A DNA stretch of 64,000 bases from Allobosea sp. CS1GBMeth4. GTDB lineage: Bacteria > Pseudomonadota > Alphaproteobacteria > Rhizobiales > Beijerinckiaceae. Made by a program: the position numbers and the translations under genes. Position 1 is the stretch's first letter, and every line of letters starts with the position of its first letter. The notes beneath the pieces are model-generated. The model saw only the letters and a program-made list of their open reading frames with translations, did no database searches and was not told the origin of the DNA. Where the stretch lies: positions 186,001-250,000 of the forward strand of contig NZ_FYAS01000002.1 of assembly GCF_900185715.1 (NCBI RefSeq), given 5' to 3'. Below, in pieces: positions 1 through 17,283 of the stretch.

Positions 1-127
1 GGGCATTCGCGTTGTAAGAAGCGCCCTAACGACGGCGCGCGGCTCCCTGGGCCCCGCGCCGCGAATCTTTCAGGACCGCCGAATCGCCGCGCTGCCGCGG
101 CAATCCGGAACCGAGGTGACAAGCCCG

Positions 128-322
128 ATGGCGAAGACGAATCCCTTCCAGTTCCTGCAGGAGGTGCGCAGCGAAGCCGCCAAGGTGACCTGGCCCTCGC
201 GCCGCGAGACGCTGATCACCACCGGGCTGGTGCTGCTGATGGTTCTGGTGTCGAGCCTGTTCTTCCTCTTCACCGACACGGTCATCCGCTGGGGTCTCGG
301 CCTCATCCTCGGCGCACGTTGA
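128..322 (+). CDS. secE: Preprotein translocase subunit SecE
   Basis: A 64-residue protein with the short single-membrane-span form of SecE. It has a cytoplasmic amphipathic part (residues about 5-30, with the SecE-like EVRSEAAKVTWPSR motif) and one hydrophobic span at about 35-55. SecE clamps the SecY channel in the inner membrane; SecY is encoded later in this window. The ATG at 128 is preferred over an in-frame GTG at 116 because a GAGG-type ribosome site lies about 9 bases upstream of it. It is followed at once by nusG, the usual bacterial pairing. The upstream 115 bp hold no gene I can support. Confidence 0.95.
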   Translation: MAKTNPFQFLQEVRSEAAKVTWPSRRETLITTGLVLLMVLVSSLFFLFTDTVIRWGLGLILGAR

Positions 323-337
323 ACGAAGGCATCATCC

Positions 338-871
338 GTGAGCACCCGCTGGTACATCGTCCACGCCTACTCCAACTTCGAGAACAAGGTCGCCCAGTCG
401 ATCAAGGACCAGGCGGCGCAGCGCCACCTCTCCGACAAGTTCGAGGAGGTGCTGGTGCCGACCGAGAAGGTCGTCGAGGTCCGCCGCGGCCGCAAGGTCG
501 ATACCGAGCGCAAGTTCTTTCCGGGCTATGTGCTGGTGAAGTGCGAGATGACCGACGAGGTCTACCACCTCATCAAGAACACGCCCAAGGTCACCGGCTT
601 CCTCGGCGCCGACAAGGCGAAGCCCATGCCGATTCCCGAGCATGAGGCGATGCGGATCAAGGGCCAGGTCGCCGAGGGCATCGAGCGGCCGAAGCCGACG
701 GTGGTGTTCGAGGTCGGCGAGCAGGTGAAGGTCGCCGACGGCCCCTTCGCCTCGTTCAACGGCGTCGTCGAGGACGTCGACCATGCCCGCGCCCGCCTCA
801 AGGTCGCGGTCTCGATCTTCGGCCGCGCCACGCCGGTCGAGCTGGAATACGGCCAGGTCGAGAAGCTCTGA
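338..871 (+). CDS. nusG: Transcription termination/antitermination factor NusG
   Basis: A 177-residue NusG of normal length. The N-terminal NGN domain starts with the typical RWYIVHAYSNFENKVA motif and contains FFPGYVLV. The C-terminal KOW domain (about residues 125-177) has GPFASFNGVVEDVD. NusG binds RNA polymerase and links it to Rho or to ribosomal protein S10. The start is a GTG, 15 bases after secE, so the two are co-transcribed. A strong intrinsic terminator follows. Confidence 0.97.
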   Translation: MSTRWYIVHAYSNFENKVAQSIKDQAAQRHLSDKFEEVLVPTEKVVEVRRGRKVDTERKFFPGYVLVKCEMTDEVYHLIKNTPKVTGFLGADKAKPMPIPEHEAMRIKGQVAEGIERPKPTVVFEVGEQVKVADGPFASFNGVVEDVDHARARLKVAVSIFGRATPVELEYGQVEKL

Positions 872-897
872 GGCCAGGACGGCGCAGGACCTTGCCG

Positions 898-923
898 AGG
901 GTGCCGGAGACGGCACCCTTTTT
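898..923 (+). terminator. Intrinsic terminator after nusG
   Basis: An 8-bp perfect GC-rich stem (GGGTGCCG with CGGCACCC) closed by a GAGA tetraloop and followed by five T. It ends the secE-nusG transcript and separates it from the inserted chemotaxis gene. Confidence 0.9.
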
Positions 924-997
924 GCGCGATTCTCGTAGTTAACGCCTCCTTCAGGCGTGTATGGCACCATCCGCTCCGGCTATCGGCGCGGGTGGGC

Positions 998-2596
998 ATG
1001 TTCCCCAGGACATTCAAGGCGACGGTCGGACAGCGCCTGGCGCTGTGGGGCGTGCTCCTCGGCGCGCTGTCCTGTCTTTATGTCGCGATCGAGCTGGTCG
1101 GCTGGCGCAAGCTTCACGGCTTCACGCAGGCGCTCGCGGTGCAGAGCGACCTCGCGAGCCGTCTCGAGGCGACGTCGCTCGCCTTCGAGCGCGTCAGCGA
1201 CGCCATCTTTTCCGGCGGCAGGGCGGAGCCGTCCGACCTCGAGGTGATCGCGATCGCGGCCGAAGACATCGCCACGCAGCTGGACGAGCGGCTGCAGGCC
1301 GACGCGCTGGCGATCGCGGCGCGCGCCACGGCGATCCGGCTGACGCCGGATACGGCGACGGCGAGGGCCGAGCTCAGGGTGATCTTCGACAAGCGCTCGG
1401 CGCTGCGGCGCGGGCTGGGCCGGGAGATCGACCGGTTGAGCGCCCGGCTGGCGCAGCATGTCGAGAGCGCCCACCGGAACCGGCTGCTCCTGTCGCTGCT
1501 CGGCCTGTTCAGCCTGGTGGTCATCGTCACGCTCGAGCATCGCTGGCTGGTCCGCCCGATCACGGCCATGGCGCGAGCCCTGGCGGGCAGCAGCCCGGAG
1601 GAGCAGCGGCTGCTGAGCCTCGCGATGCGGCGCGACGAGATCGGCATGCTCGGCCGGGCGCTGCTCGCGCATCTGCACGGCCAGCAGGCCGAGCACGAGG
1701 CCGCCCGGACCCGGCTGGCCGCCCTCTCCGACGAGGTCGCGCGCCAGGAGGCGGCCCAGGCCAGGAACGCTACCTTCCAGGAGCGGATCGCCGCGATCGC
1801 CCAGGCGCTCGAGCAGCATGCGGCGCGGCTGTCGCAGGCCGCGGCGGCGTTCACGCAGCTCTCGGGGCTCGTCGACGAGCGGGCCGGTGCGGCGGCGCAG
1901 TCGACGCAGCGCGTCTCCGGGCATGTCGACCATGTCGCCAACGCCATCACCGAGGTTTCGGCGCTGCTCGCGACCGCGGCGAGCGAGGCGCAACGCACCT
2001 CCGAGATCGCCGACGCGGCCAAGGCGCTGGTCGACGAGGCGACGGCGGACACGGTCGTCCTGAGCGAGGCCGTCGGCAAGATCGTCCAGGTCATCGACAT
2101 CATCGGGACAGTGGCCAGCCAGACCAATCTGCTCGCACTCAACGCCACGATCGAGGCGGCGCGGGCCGGCGAGGCGGGCAGGGGCTTCGCGGTGGTCGCG
2201 GGCGAGGTCAAGCAGCTGGCGCATCGCACGGCGGAGGCGACCGACGATGTCCGCCGCGGGCTCGACCAGATCACCGTCGCCGCCCAGCGCATCACCTTGC
2301 GGGTCGGCGCCCTGGTGGCCTCGGTCGAGAAGGTCGACAGCTCGGCGCTCTCCATCGCCGAATTGACCAAGCGCCAGGACATCGGCTCGCGCTCGATCAG
2401 CGAGACGACGACGCGGACGGCCGGCGACGACAGGCTGGTGGCGGAGCAGGTCGAGCAACTCGCCGGCACGCTGGAGAACTGGCGCCAGACGGCGGGCTCT
2501 GTCACGGCGGCCTCGGCCGATCTCGATCGCCAGGCGGCCGAGCTGCGCCAGGCCGTCGACGGCTTCATCGCACGCAGGGAGCCCGTGAGCGCATGA
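998..2596 (+). CDS. Methyl-accepting chemotaxis protein
   Basis: A 532-residue transducer. It has a first membrane span at about residues 10-32, a periplasmic stretch of about 130 residues without a domain I recognise, a second span at about 163-185, a HAMP-like segment, and a long coiled-coil signalling domain. The conserved hairpin tip is at about 365-415, including [18 protein letters not shown] and [12 protein letters not shown]. It would pass a periplasmic signal to CheA/CheW, but no che genes are nearby. The start is ATG 998; a GTG six bases upstream is also possible. It overlaps the next gene by ATGA, so the two are probably co-translated. It lies between nusG and rplK, where ribosomal genes usually follow directly. 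Confidence 0.9.
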   Translation: MFPRTFKATVGQRLALWGVLLGALSCLYVAIELVGWRKLHGFTQALAVQSDLASRLEATSLAFERVSDAIFSGGRAEPSDLEVIAIAAEDIATQLDERLQADALAIAARATAIRLTPDTATARAELRVIFDKRSALRRGLGREIDRLSARLAQHVESAHRNRLLLSLLGLFSLVVIVTLEHRWLVRPITAMARALAGSSPEEQRLLSLAMRRDEIGMLGRALLAHLHGQQAEHEAARTRLAALSDEVARQEAAQARNATFQERIAAIAQALEQHAARLSQAAAAFTQLSGLVDERAGAAAQSTQRVSGHVDHVANAITEVSALLATAASEAQRTSEIADAAKALVDEATADTVVLSEAVGKIVQVIDIIGTVASQTNLLALNATIEAARAGEAGRGFAVVAGEVKQLAHRTAEATDDVRRGLDQITVAAQRITLRVGALVASVEKVDSSALSIAELTKRQDIGSRSISETTTRTAGDDRLVAEQVEQLAGTLENWRQTAGSVTAASADLDRQAAELRQAVDGFIARREPVSA

Positions 2597-3135
2597 GCCT
2601 GGCGATCCCGGAGGCGAGGGGAGGCGCAGCGGTTCCGGCGGCGCTGCCCGTCCTGGCGCAAGTGCTGCACTGGCTGACCGCGGCGCTCGTGCTCGGCCTG
2701 TTCGTCAGCGGCGTGGTGATGACCCAGATCGGCGAGGGGCCGACCGCCGATCTCCTCTATCTCTGCCACAGGACGGCCGGCATCCTGCTGCTCGGCACCG
2801 TGCTGATCCGGATCGGCTATCGCCTGTCCGCGCATCTCGCCGGGCGCTGGCACAGGCAGGTGGCGAGCCGGGCGGTGCATGCGCTGCTCTATCTGGCATT
2901 GCTGGCGGTACCGCTGCTCGGCTGGGCCGGCTCCTCCGGCTTCGGAGCGCGGCGGCTGCTCCTGGGCCTGTCGTTGCCGCAGATCGGGCCGGAGGAGGCG
3001 GGGCTGGGCGACGCGCTGCTGACGGGCCATGCCTGGCTCGCCTTCGCGCTGGTGGCGCTCGTCGTCCTCCATATCGGCGTGGCGATCGGGGACTATCTGG
3101 CGCGCGACGCCAATGCGGAGGCCGGCCAGCCCTGA
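2593..3135 (+). CDS. Cytochrome b561-like membrane protein
   Basis: A 180-residue protein with four hydrophobic spans. Histidines in or next to the spans (LHW near 27, CHRTAG near 58, AVHALLY near 92, [10 protein letters not shown] near 163) fit bacterial cytochrome b561, a di-haem b protein that passes electrons between quinol and partners in the inner membrane. The ATG overlaps the stop of the chemotaxis gene (ATGA), suggesting a coupled two-gene unit; a redox-sensing link is only inference. The family assignment rests on span and histidine layout. Confidence 0.75.
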   Translation: MSLAIPEARGGAAVPAALPVLAQVLHWLTAALVLGLFVSGVVMTQIGEGPTADLLYLCHRTAGILLLGTVLIRIGYRLSAHLAGRWHRQVASRAVHALLYLALLAVPLLGWAGSSGFGARRLLLGLSLPQIGPEEAGLGDALLTGHAWLAFALVALVVLHIGVAIGDYLARDANAEAGQP

Positions 3136-3169
3136 CCGCGCCCTCCGGTCCGGCAATCGCGCCCGGGGC

Positions 3170-3198
3170 TTCCCTTTCGCATCGGCCTGTGCCATAGG
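3170..3198 (+). promoter_or_regulatory. Weak candidate promoter for the rplK operon
   Basis: TTCCCT and CATAGG separated by 17 bases, about 155 bases upstream of rplK, in the only non-coding gap after the inserted gene pair. The match to consensus is poor. The position is the main argument. Confidence 0.3.
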
Positions 3199-3352
3199 GC
3201 GGCCCTCACATGCGTGGGAGGCGTGCCGGTCAGCCAGCCGGAGCTTCGCGCCGCACCACGCCCTGCAACACCCCGATCCGGAGCGAGAGTGGCTCACGGG
3301 CGGGGCGTCGTCGTTCCGGTCGGCACCGGGGCGGACGACAGGAGCAGCCATC

Positions 3353-3784
3353 ATGGCGAAGAAGATCACGGGCTACGTGAAGCTTCAGGTTCCGGCGGGC
3401 GCGGCCAATCCGTCGCCGCCGATCGGTCCCGCGCTCGGTCAGCGCGGCCTCAACATCATGGAATTCTGCAAGGCCTTCAACGCGAAGACCGCGCAGATGG
3501 AGAAGGGCATGCCGATCCCGGTGATCATCACCGCGTATCAGGACCGCTCCTTCACCTTCGAGATGAAGCAGCCGCCGGTGTCGTACTTCCTGAAGAAGGC
3601 GGCCGGCCTGACCTCCGGCTCGAAGACCCCGGGCAAGGGCGGCAATGTCGGCAAGGTCACGACCGCCCAGCTCCAGGAGATCGCCGAGAAGAAGATGGCC
3701 GATCTCAACTGCGACAGCGTCGACTCGGCGGTGGCGATGATCCGTGGCTCGGCCCGCTCGATGGGCCTGGAAGTCGTGGGCTGA
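3353..3784 (+). CDS. rplK: 50S ribosomal protein L11
   Basis: A 143-residue L11 of standard length. It has the N-terminal [21 protein letters not shown] motif, a proline-rich hinge, and the C-terminal rRNA-binding domain with the [16 protein letters not shown] and GSARSMGL segments. L11 binds the GTPase-associated centre of 23S rRNA. It is first in the rplKA-rplJL-rpoBC set, 13 bases ahead of rplA. Confidence 0.97.
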   Translation: MAKKITGYVKLQVPAGAANPSPPIGPALGQRGLNIMEFCKAFNAKTAQMEKGMPIPVIITAYQDRSFTFEMKQPPVSYFLKKAAGLTSGSKTPGKGGNVGKVTTAQLQEIAEKKMADLNCDSVDSAVAMIRGSARSMGLEVVG

Positions 3785-3797
3785 GGGGGAAACGACA

Positions 3798-4496
3798 ATG
3801 GCACATGTCGGAAAGCGCGTCGTCAAGGCCCGTGAGGGCATCGAGCGCACCAAGCTCTACCCGCTCGCCGAGGCCGTCGCGCTGGTCAAGGCCCGCGCCA
3901 ACGCCAAGTTCGACGAGACCGTCGAGATCGCGATGAATCTCGGCGTCGATCCGCGTCACGCCGACCAGATGGTCCGCGGCGTCTGCAACCTGCCGAACGG
4001 CTCGGGCCGCACGCTGCGCGTCGCCGTCTTCGCCCGCGGCGCCAAGGCCGAGGAGGCCAAGAAGGCCGGGGCCGACATCGTCGGCGCCGAGGACCTGGTC
4101 GAGACCGTGCAGAAGGGCGAGATCAATTTCGACCGCTGCATCGCGACGCCGGACATGATGGGCCTGGTCGGCCGCCTCGGTAAGGTGCTGGGCCCGCGCG
4201 GCCTGATGCCGAACCCGCGCGTCGGCACGGTCACCATGGACCTCACCGCCGCCGTCGCCGCCTCGAAGGGCGGCTCGGTCGAGTTCCGCGTCGAGAAGGC
4301 GGGCATCGTCCACGCCGCCGTCGGCAAGGCCTCGTTCGACGCCGACAAGCTCGGCGAGAACATCAAGGCCTTCGTCGATTCGGTCTCGAAGGCGAAGCCG
4401 GCGGGGGCCAAGGGCACCTATATCCAGCGCGTCGCGATCTCCTCGACCATGGGTCCGGGCGTCAAGATCGAGCCGAACACGGTCCTCGGCGGCTGA
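3798..4496 (+). CDS. rplA: 50S ribosomal protein L1
   Basis: A 232-residue L1 of normal length, with conserved [12 protein letters not shown] and [15 protein letters not shown] motifs. It forms the L1 stalk and in other bacteria represses the L11 operon by binding its mRNA. The ATG at 3798 has a GGGGAAAC ribosome site; the upstream in-frame codons overlap rplK and are not needed. A 505-bp leader separates it from rplJ. Confidence 0.97.
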   Translation: MAHVGKRVVKAREGIERTKLYPLAEAVALVKARANAKFDETVEIAMNLGVDPRHADQMVRGVCNLPNGSGRTLRVAVFARGAKAEEAKKAGADIVGAEDLVETVQKGEINFDRCIATPDMMGLVGRLGKVLGPRGLMPNPRVGTVTMDLTAAVAASKGGSVEFRVEKAGIVHAAVGKASFDADKLGENIKAFVDSVSKAKPAGAKGTYIQRVAISSTMGPGVKIEPNTVLGG

Positions 4497-5001
4497 CGGA
4501 GCCGGGCGGCCGCCTGATCGCGGCCGCAGCCCCGCCTTGCGCTTCGGCGCGAGGATTACCACTTGGCAGAAGCCGGGGGAGGGTTTATGAGCCTCCTCCG
4601 AGTTTCCATGAGTGACGGGGCTTCCGCGTGCTCGGCACGAGGAGGTCCCATTTCGCGTTTTTCGATGGCTCGCCATCGAAGAATGGGTGTCGCGGGCGAG
4701 GGGAGCGATCCCCGAAGGCCGGGCATCCAGTCCTGTCTGAGACTGCAGGTGCGCCTTCGGCTCCGGTCGGAGGGCATAATTTCGCCAAGAGGCCTGCATA
4801 GACGGTGCAAGAACTCTTCCGGTGCCGGAAGGCGCCGAACGAGGTTCGAACCATCTCGCCCGATCACGGCTTCGGCCATGGCAGGGGACAGGGCACTGAG
4901 CGTCGCTCCGGCGAGGGGTCGGTGTCAACCGGTCACTTCCGAGAGCGGCACGTGCAACCGGCGGCGGGTCTCACAACCTGTCGCCTACCGGAGAGAGCCC
5001 A
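4497..5001 (+). promoter_or_regulatory. Long rplJ (L10) leader region
   Basis: A 505-bp gap with no supportable gene. It contains a perfect 8-bp hairpin with a CTCG loop (TTCGATGG/CCATCGAA, 4661-4680) and a small hairpin near 4836-4848 (CGAAC-GAG-GTTCG). In many bacteria the rplJL mRNA has a long leader that binds the L10-L12 complex and represses translation. The length and position here fit that role, but I did not find a sequence match to a known leader family. A promoter inside the region is likely, but none stands out. Confidence 0.5.
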
Positions 5002-5517
5002 GTGGATAGAGCGGCAAAATCTGATGCCGTCGCGACGCTGAACGACGTCTTCTCGAAGACGTCGGTCGTCGTCGTGGCCCACTATGCGGGCTTGACGGTG
5101 GCCCAGTTCCAGAAGCTTCGTCGCGAGATGAAGGCCAATGGCGCCACCGTGAAGGTCGCAAAGAACCGGCTGGCCAAGATCGCTCTTGAAGGCACCGACG
5201 TCGCGTCCATCAGCAAGCTGCTGACGGGTCCCACCCTGATCGCCTATTCCAGCGATCCGGTCGCGGCGCCGAAGGTCGCCACCGCCTTCGCCAAGGAGAA
5301 CGACAAGCTCGTCATCCTCGGCGGCGCGATGGGCAAGACCGCCCTGAACCCCGATGGCGTCAAGGCCCTGGCCACGATGCCCTCGCTCGACGAACTGCGC
5401 GCCAAGCTGGTCGGCCTCATCCAGGCCCCGGCGACGAAGCTCGCGCAGCTCACGAACGCCCCGGCCGGAAAGCTGGCGCGCGTGGTCCAGGCCTACGCCG
5501 ACAAGAGCGCTGCCTGA
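5002..5517 (+). CDS. rplJ: 50S ribosomal protein L10
   Basis: A 171-residue L10 starting at a GTG with a GGAGAGAG ribosome site. It has the typical N-terminus with [19 protein letters not shown] and [12 protein letters not shown], and an alanine-rich C-terminal tail that holds L7/L12 dimers. L10 is the base of the ribosomal stalk. It is followed 51 bases later by rplL. Confidence 0.96.
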   Translation: MDRAAKSDAVATLNDVFSKTSVVVVAHYAGLTVAQFQKLRREMKANGATVKVAKNRLAKIALEGTDVASISKLLTGPTLIAYSSDPVAAPKVATAFAKENDKLVILGGAMGKTALNPDGVKALATMPSLDELRAKLVGLIQAPATKLAQLTNAPAGKLARVVQAYADKSAA

Positions 5518-5568
5518 GCAGCCGTCACACCTCAATCGTTCGAACCTCTCATATCAGGAAGCTGAAAA

Positions 5569-5955
5569 ATGGCCGATCTCGCCAAGCTCGTCGACGAACT
5601 CTCGTCGCTCACCGTTCTCGAGGCCGCTGACCTCGCCAAGATGCTCGAAGAGAAGTGGGGCGTCTCGGCGGCCGCCGCCGTCGCCGTGGCCGCCGGCCCG
5701 GCCGCTGGTGGCGCTGCCGCCGGCGCCGCCGCCGCCGAGGAGCAGACCGAGTTCACCGTTGTCCTGGCCTCGGCCGGCGACAAGAAGATCGAGGTGATCA
5801 AGGAAGTCCGCGCCATCACCGGCCTCGGCCTCAAGGAGGCCAAGGACCTGGTCGAGGCCGCTCCGAAGCCGGTCAAGGAAGCCGTCGCCAAGGACGAGGC
5901 CGAGAAGCTCAAGAAGCAGCTCGAGGCCGTCGGCGCGAAGGTCGAGCTCAAGTGA
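5569..5955 (+). CDS. rplL: 50S ribosomal protein L7/L12
   Basis: A 128-residue stalk protein. It has an N-terminal dimerisation helix, an alanine/glycine-rich hinge (about residues 40-60), and the C-terminal factor-binding domain with KTEFTVVL-like and [15 protein letters not shown] motifs. Several copies per ribosome recruit EF-Tu and EF-G. It ends 40 bases before a strong hairpin that may lower read-through into rpoB. Confidence 0.97.
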   Translation: MADLAKLVDELSSLTVLEAADLAKMLEEKWGVSAAAAVAVAAGPAAGGAAAGAAAAEEQTEFTVVLASAGDKKIEVIKEVRAITGLGLKEAKDLVEAAPKPVKEAVAKDEAEKLKKQLEAVGAKVELK

Positions 5956-5995
5956 GCCGGGCCGGCTGATGCCGGTCCGTATCTAGTCGACAAGG

Positions 5996-6030
5996 ACAGT
6001 CCCGGGGCGGCACGCCGCCTCCGGGGCTGT
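5996..6030 (+). terminator. Attenuator-like hairpin between rplL and rpoB
   Basis: A stem of about 15 bp (ACAGTCCCGGGGCGG against CCGCCTCCGGGGCTGT, one wobble and one bulge) with a CACG loop, followed by a weak T-containing tail. Partial termination between rplL and rpoB is known in E. coli, where it sets the ratio of L7/L12 to polymerase. The same role here is inferred. Confidence 0.5.
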
Positions 6031-6200
6031 TGCGTCGTTTCCGGAATGCGGAGCGACGCATTGCAGGACCTGCTGCCGGTGCGGCGCAGGTCGATCCAGT
6101 TCGAACGTCGGCGCGCATGAGGCGCCGAGCGGCTCACCCGGCGGCCCGCCCGCCAGTCCCCGGACCGCCGGGTGAGCCGTCCGAGATCGCGAGGAACATG

Positions 6201-10322
<4,122 letters not shown>

Positions 10323-10363
10323 GGCTGCGGGCCCGCAAGGGGCCGCACGCGTTCGTCACTCAT

Positions 10364-10387
10364 GCCGGCGGCAGTGCCGCCGCCGGC
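10364..10387 (+). other. Hairpin in the rpoB-rpoC spacer
   Basis: The 129-bp spacer holds a 9-bp perfect stem (GCCGGCGGC/GCCGCCGGC) with a six-base loop and no T tract. It may be an RNA processing or stability element; its function is unknown. Confidence 0.35.
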
Positions 10388-10451
10388 GAACGGATCAAGG
10401 GCCGGGCAGGGCGGTTTCCCCCAGAACCCCGCCGGCCACAGGAGACAGGCT

Positions 10452-14636
<4,185 letters not shown>

Positions 14637-14670
14637 CAAGATCGACGGGGCCCTCCCCGCGTCGCGAGAT

Positions 14671-14698
14671 GGCCGCCCCCGGGCGGCCGTTTTCGTTT
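14671..14698 (+). terminator. Intrinsic terminator after rpoC
   Basis: A 7-bp GC stem (GGCCGCC/GGCGGCC) with a four-base loop, followed by GTTTTCGTTT, 35 bases after the rpoC stop. Confidence 0.85.
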
Positions 14699-14894
14699 CA
14701 GGCTCTTGACCTTTTCCGCCGCCGCCGGCCTAAGTTGACGTTGCGAGACCTGTCGGGGGGCAGCGATGCGCCGGCACGCCTTGCGCTGATCGGCCGGATG
14801 CGGCCGGGCGGCGAGGGGCGGGCTGACACACCATACGGGGCGTGGTCCGCGGAGGAATGCCTTCGTCTGCGGACCGGCCGGCGCGGCCGGGATC

Positions 14895-15983
14895 ATGGAC
14901 GAGCGATTTCTCGACAGTCTCTACGAGGCGGCGGTGGTGCCGGAGCTGTGGCCGGAGGTTCTGCGCCGCTTCAACGAGATCGCCCGCGGCGCGGGCGCGG
15001 TCCTGGTCGCGGTGACGCCGAGCTCCAATCGCTGGATCTCCTCCTCGCCGGAGTTCGACGAGATCGTCACGACGCATTTCAACCGCTTTCCCGGCAATGA
15101 ACGGACGCGCCGCCTGCTCGAGCGCCGCCATGCCGGCTTCCTGCGCGACATCGACATCTTCACGGACGGCGAGATGGCGAACGAGCCGGTCTATCGCGAT
15201 TTCCTGCTGCCGCAGGGGTTCGGCATCGGGGTCGCCACCTCGATCGCCTCGCCGAGCGGCGAGGCCTTCATCCTGCACGCCGAGCGAGAACGCCGGGAAG
15301 GGCCGGTGGACGACGGGCTGATCGCGCATTTCGACCGGATGCGGCCACATCTCGCCCGCGCCATGCTGCTCTCCGCCCGGCTCGAGTTCGAGCGGGCGCG
15401 CGGCGCCGCACAGGCGCTGGAGGCGATCGGCCTGCCGGCCGCGGTGCTCGACCGGAACGGCCGGGCACTGGCGCTCAATCCCCGGTTCGCGGCGCTGATC
15501 CCGGCCGTGGCGCTCGACCGCCCGTCGCGGCTGGGCCTGGCCGATCCAGCCGCTGACGGGCTGCTCGCCGCGGCGGTGCAGACCGTCGGACAGGCGGCGG
15601 GCGCGACGGTGCGCTCGATCCCGGTGGCGCGGCGCGAGGATCTGCCGCCGCTGATCCTGCATCTGACGCCGATCCGCGGCGCGGCCCACGACATCTTCTC
15701 GCGGGCGGCGAGCATCCTGGTGGTGACGCCGGTGGTGGTGAAGGAGGTGCCGACCGCCGACATCGTGCAGGGGCTGTTCGACCTGACGCCGGCGGAGGCG
15801 CGGCTCGCCGCGCTGATCGCGGCAGGCTACCGCCCGCGCGAGGCGGCGGCCGCGCTCGGCGTGATGGAGGCGACCGCGCGCTCGACGCTGAAGCGCGTCA
15901 TGGCCAAGACCGGGCTGCACCGCCAGGCCGAACTGGTCGGCCTCCTGCGCGGAACCGGCATGGCGGCGGGCACGGCCGATTGA
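14895..15983 (+). CDS. LuxR-family transcriptional regulator with sensor-like N-terminus
   Basis: A 362-residue protein. The last 60 or so residues form a GerE/LuxR helix-turn-helix (DLTPAEARLAALIAAGYRPR, then TARSTLKRVMAKTGLHRQ). The first 290 residues look like a PAS/GAF-type sensory region, but no ligand residues can be named. The HTH recognition helix has unusual A-T-A-R-S spacing but keeps the TLKRV..KTGLHRQ end. It lies alone between the rpoC terminator and the rpsL promoter, a place normally empty in related gene orders. The target genes are unknown. Confidence 0.8.
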   Translation: MDERFLDSLYEAAVVPELWPEVLRRFNEIARGAGAVLVAVTPSSNRWISSSPEFDEIVTTHFNRFPGNERTRRLLERRHAGFLRDIDIFTDGEMANEPVYRDFLLPQGFGIGVATSIASPSGEAFILHAERERREGPVDDGLIAHFDRMRPHLARAMLLSARLEFERARGAAQALEAIGLPAAVLDRNGRALALNPRFAALIPAVALDRPSRLGLADPAADGLLAAAVQTVGQAAGATVRSIPVARREDLPPLILHLTPIRGAAHDIFSRAASILVVTPVVVKEVPTADIVQGLFDLTPAEARLAALIAAGYRPREAAAALGVMEATARSTLKRVMAKTGLHRQAELVGLLRGTGMAAGTAD

Positions 15984-16333
15984 GCCGGCCGGAGCACGCG
16001 GCGGCGAGATCGCGCTCGGCCTGCGATTTCCGGGGTTGACGCGAATCTTCAGCTGAGTCATAAGCGCGCCACTGTCGACGGCTGTCGGACACGTTTGTCG
16101 CTTGCCATGTTGCAAGCGAGGTTCGCGACCGAAACTCCGTCGGAATTCCAGCGTCGAACGACGACATGGCAGGACGCATGAACGCGGTCGCTATCCGTGT
16201 TCCTCTGCATGGCGAGCGCGCCTGAGGCCCCAGATCTGGGCGCCGATGGCGCGGCTTCGTTTGGTCATGGCCTCGCGCGGCGCCGGAATGGACACCGAAT
16301 TCATCTAGCGCTCAAGGGAGCGAGAGGCCTTAA
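15984..16333 (+). other. Intergenic region carrying the rpsL promoter and leader
   Basis: A 350-bp gap with no convincing gene. It holds the promoter described separately and a leader of roughly 260 bases before rpsL. A 68-codon open frame at 16102-16308 has no protein-like features. Confidence 0.6.
16036..16064 (+). promoter_or_regulatory. Promoter of the rpsL-rpsG-fusA-tuf operon
   Basis: TTGACG and CATAAG separated by 17 bases. The TTGAC box fits the alphaproteobacterial housekeeping sigma factor, and it is the best promoter between the LuxR gene and rpsL. It predicts a start near 16071. Confidence 0.65.
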
Positions 16334-16705
16334 ATGCCGACAATCAGCCAGCTGATCCGCAAGCCGCGCTCGCCGGTCAAGGCGCGCAACACCGCTCCGG
16401 CGCTCGAGAGCTGCCCGCAGAAGCGCGGCGTCTGCACGCGCGTCTACACGACGACCCCGAAGAAGCCGAACTCGGCGCTGCGCAAGGTCGCCAAGGTGCG
16501 CCTGACCAACGGCTTCGAGGTCATCGGCTACATTCCGGGCGAGGGTCACAACCTCCAGGAGCACTCGGTCGTCATGATCCGTGGCGGCCGCGTGAAGGAC
16601 CTTCCCGGCGTGCGCTACCACATCCTGCGCGGCGTGCTCGACACGCAGGGCGTCAAGAACCGCAAGCAGCGCCGTTCGAAATACGGCGCCAAGCGTCCGA
16701 AGTAA
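16334..16705 (+). CDS. rpsL: 30S ribosomal protein S12
   Basis: A 123-residue S12 with [19 protein letters not shown] and [13 protein letters not shown]. The two lysines usually altered in streptomycin resistance (E. coli 42/43 and 87/88 positions) are wild type. S12 sits in the decoding centre. It is the first gene of the str operon. Confidence 0.98.
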   Translation: MPTISQLIRKPRSPVKARNTAPALESCPQKRGVCTRVYTTTPKKPNSALRKVAKVRLTNGFEVIGYIPGEGHNLQEHSVVMIRGGRVKDLPGVRYHILRGVLDTQGVKNRKQRRSKYGAKRPK

Positions 16706-16712
16706 TCAGTGC

Positions 16713-16751
16713 CGGACCGGCCGGGCAGGGGCCCAGCCGGTTCGCCGTTTT
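16713..16751 (+). terminator. Attenuator-like hairpin between rpsL and rpsG
   Basis: A 14-position stem (CGGACCGGCCGGGC against GCCCAGCCGGTTCG, one mismatch and one wobble) with an AGGG loop, followed three bases later by TTTT. It lies within the 71-bp rpsL-rpsG spacer. It resembles a terminator, yet fusA and tuf must be transcribed through it, so partial termination or a structured binding site is more likely. Confidence 0.45.
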
Positions 16752-16773
16752 AAGAGAATTGACCGGAGACTAG

Positions 16774-17247
<474 letters not shown>

Positions 17248-17283
17248 TTCGTCCGTTCGGACCCGGAAAGACAGAGCATTCCC

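Noticed and set aside
1..60. Remnant of a tRNA upstream of secE, as often seen (tRNA-Trp).
   Set aside because: No T-loop consensus or CCA end is visible in the first 60 bases; if a tRNA is there it lies outside the window.
4661..4680. Perfect hairpin as an intrinsic terminator after rplA.
   Set aside because: No T tract follows on either strand; T-rich bases lie upstream only. Kept as a leader structure.
16102..16308. A 68-codon frame in the rpsL leader.
   Set aside because: No ribosome site and no protein-like composition. It lies downstream of the predicted start site within the leader.
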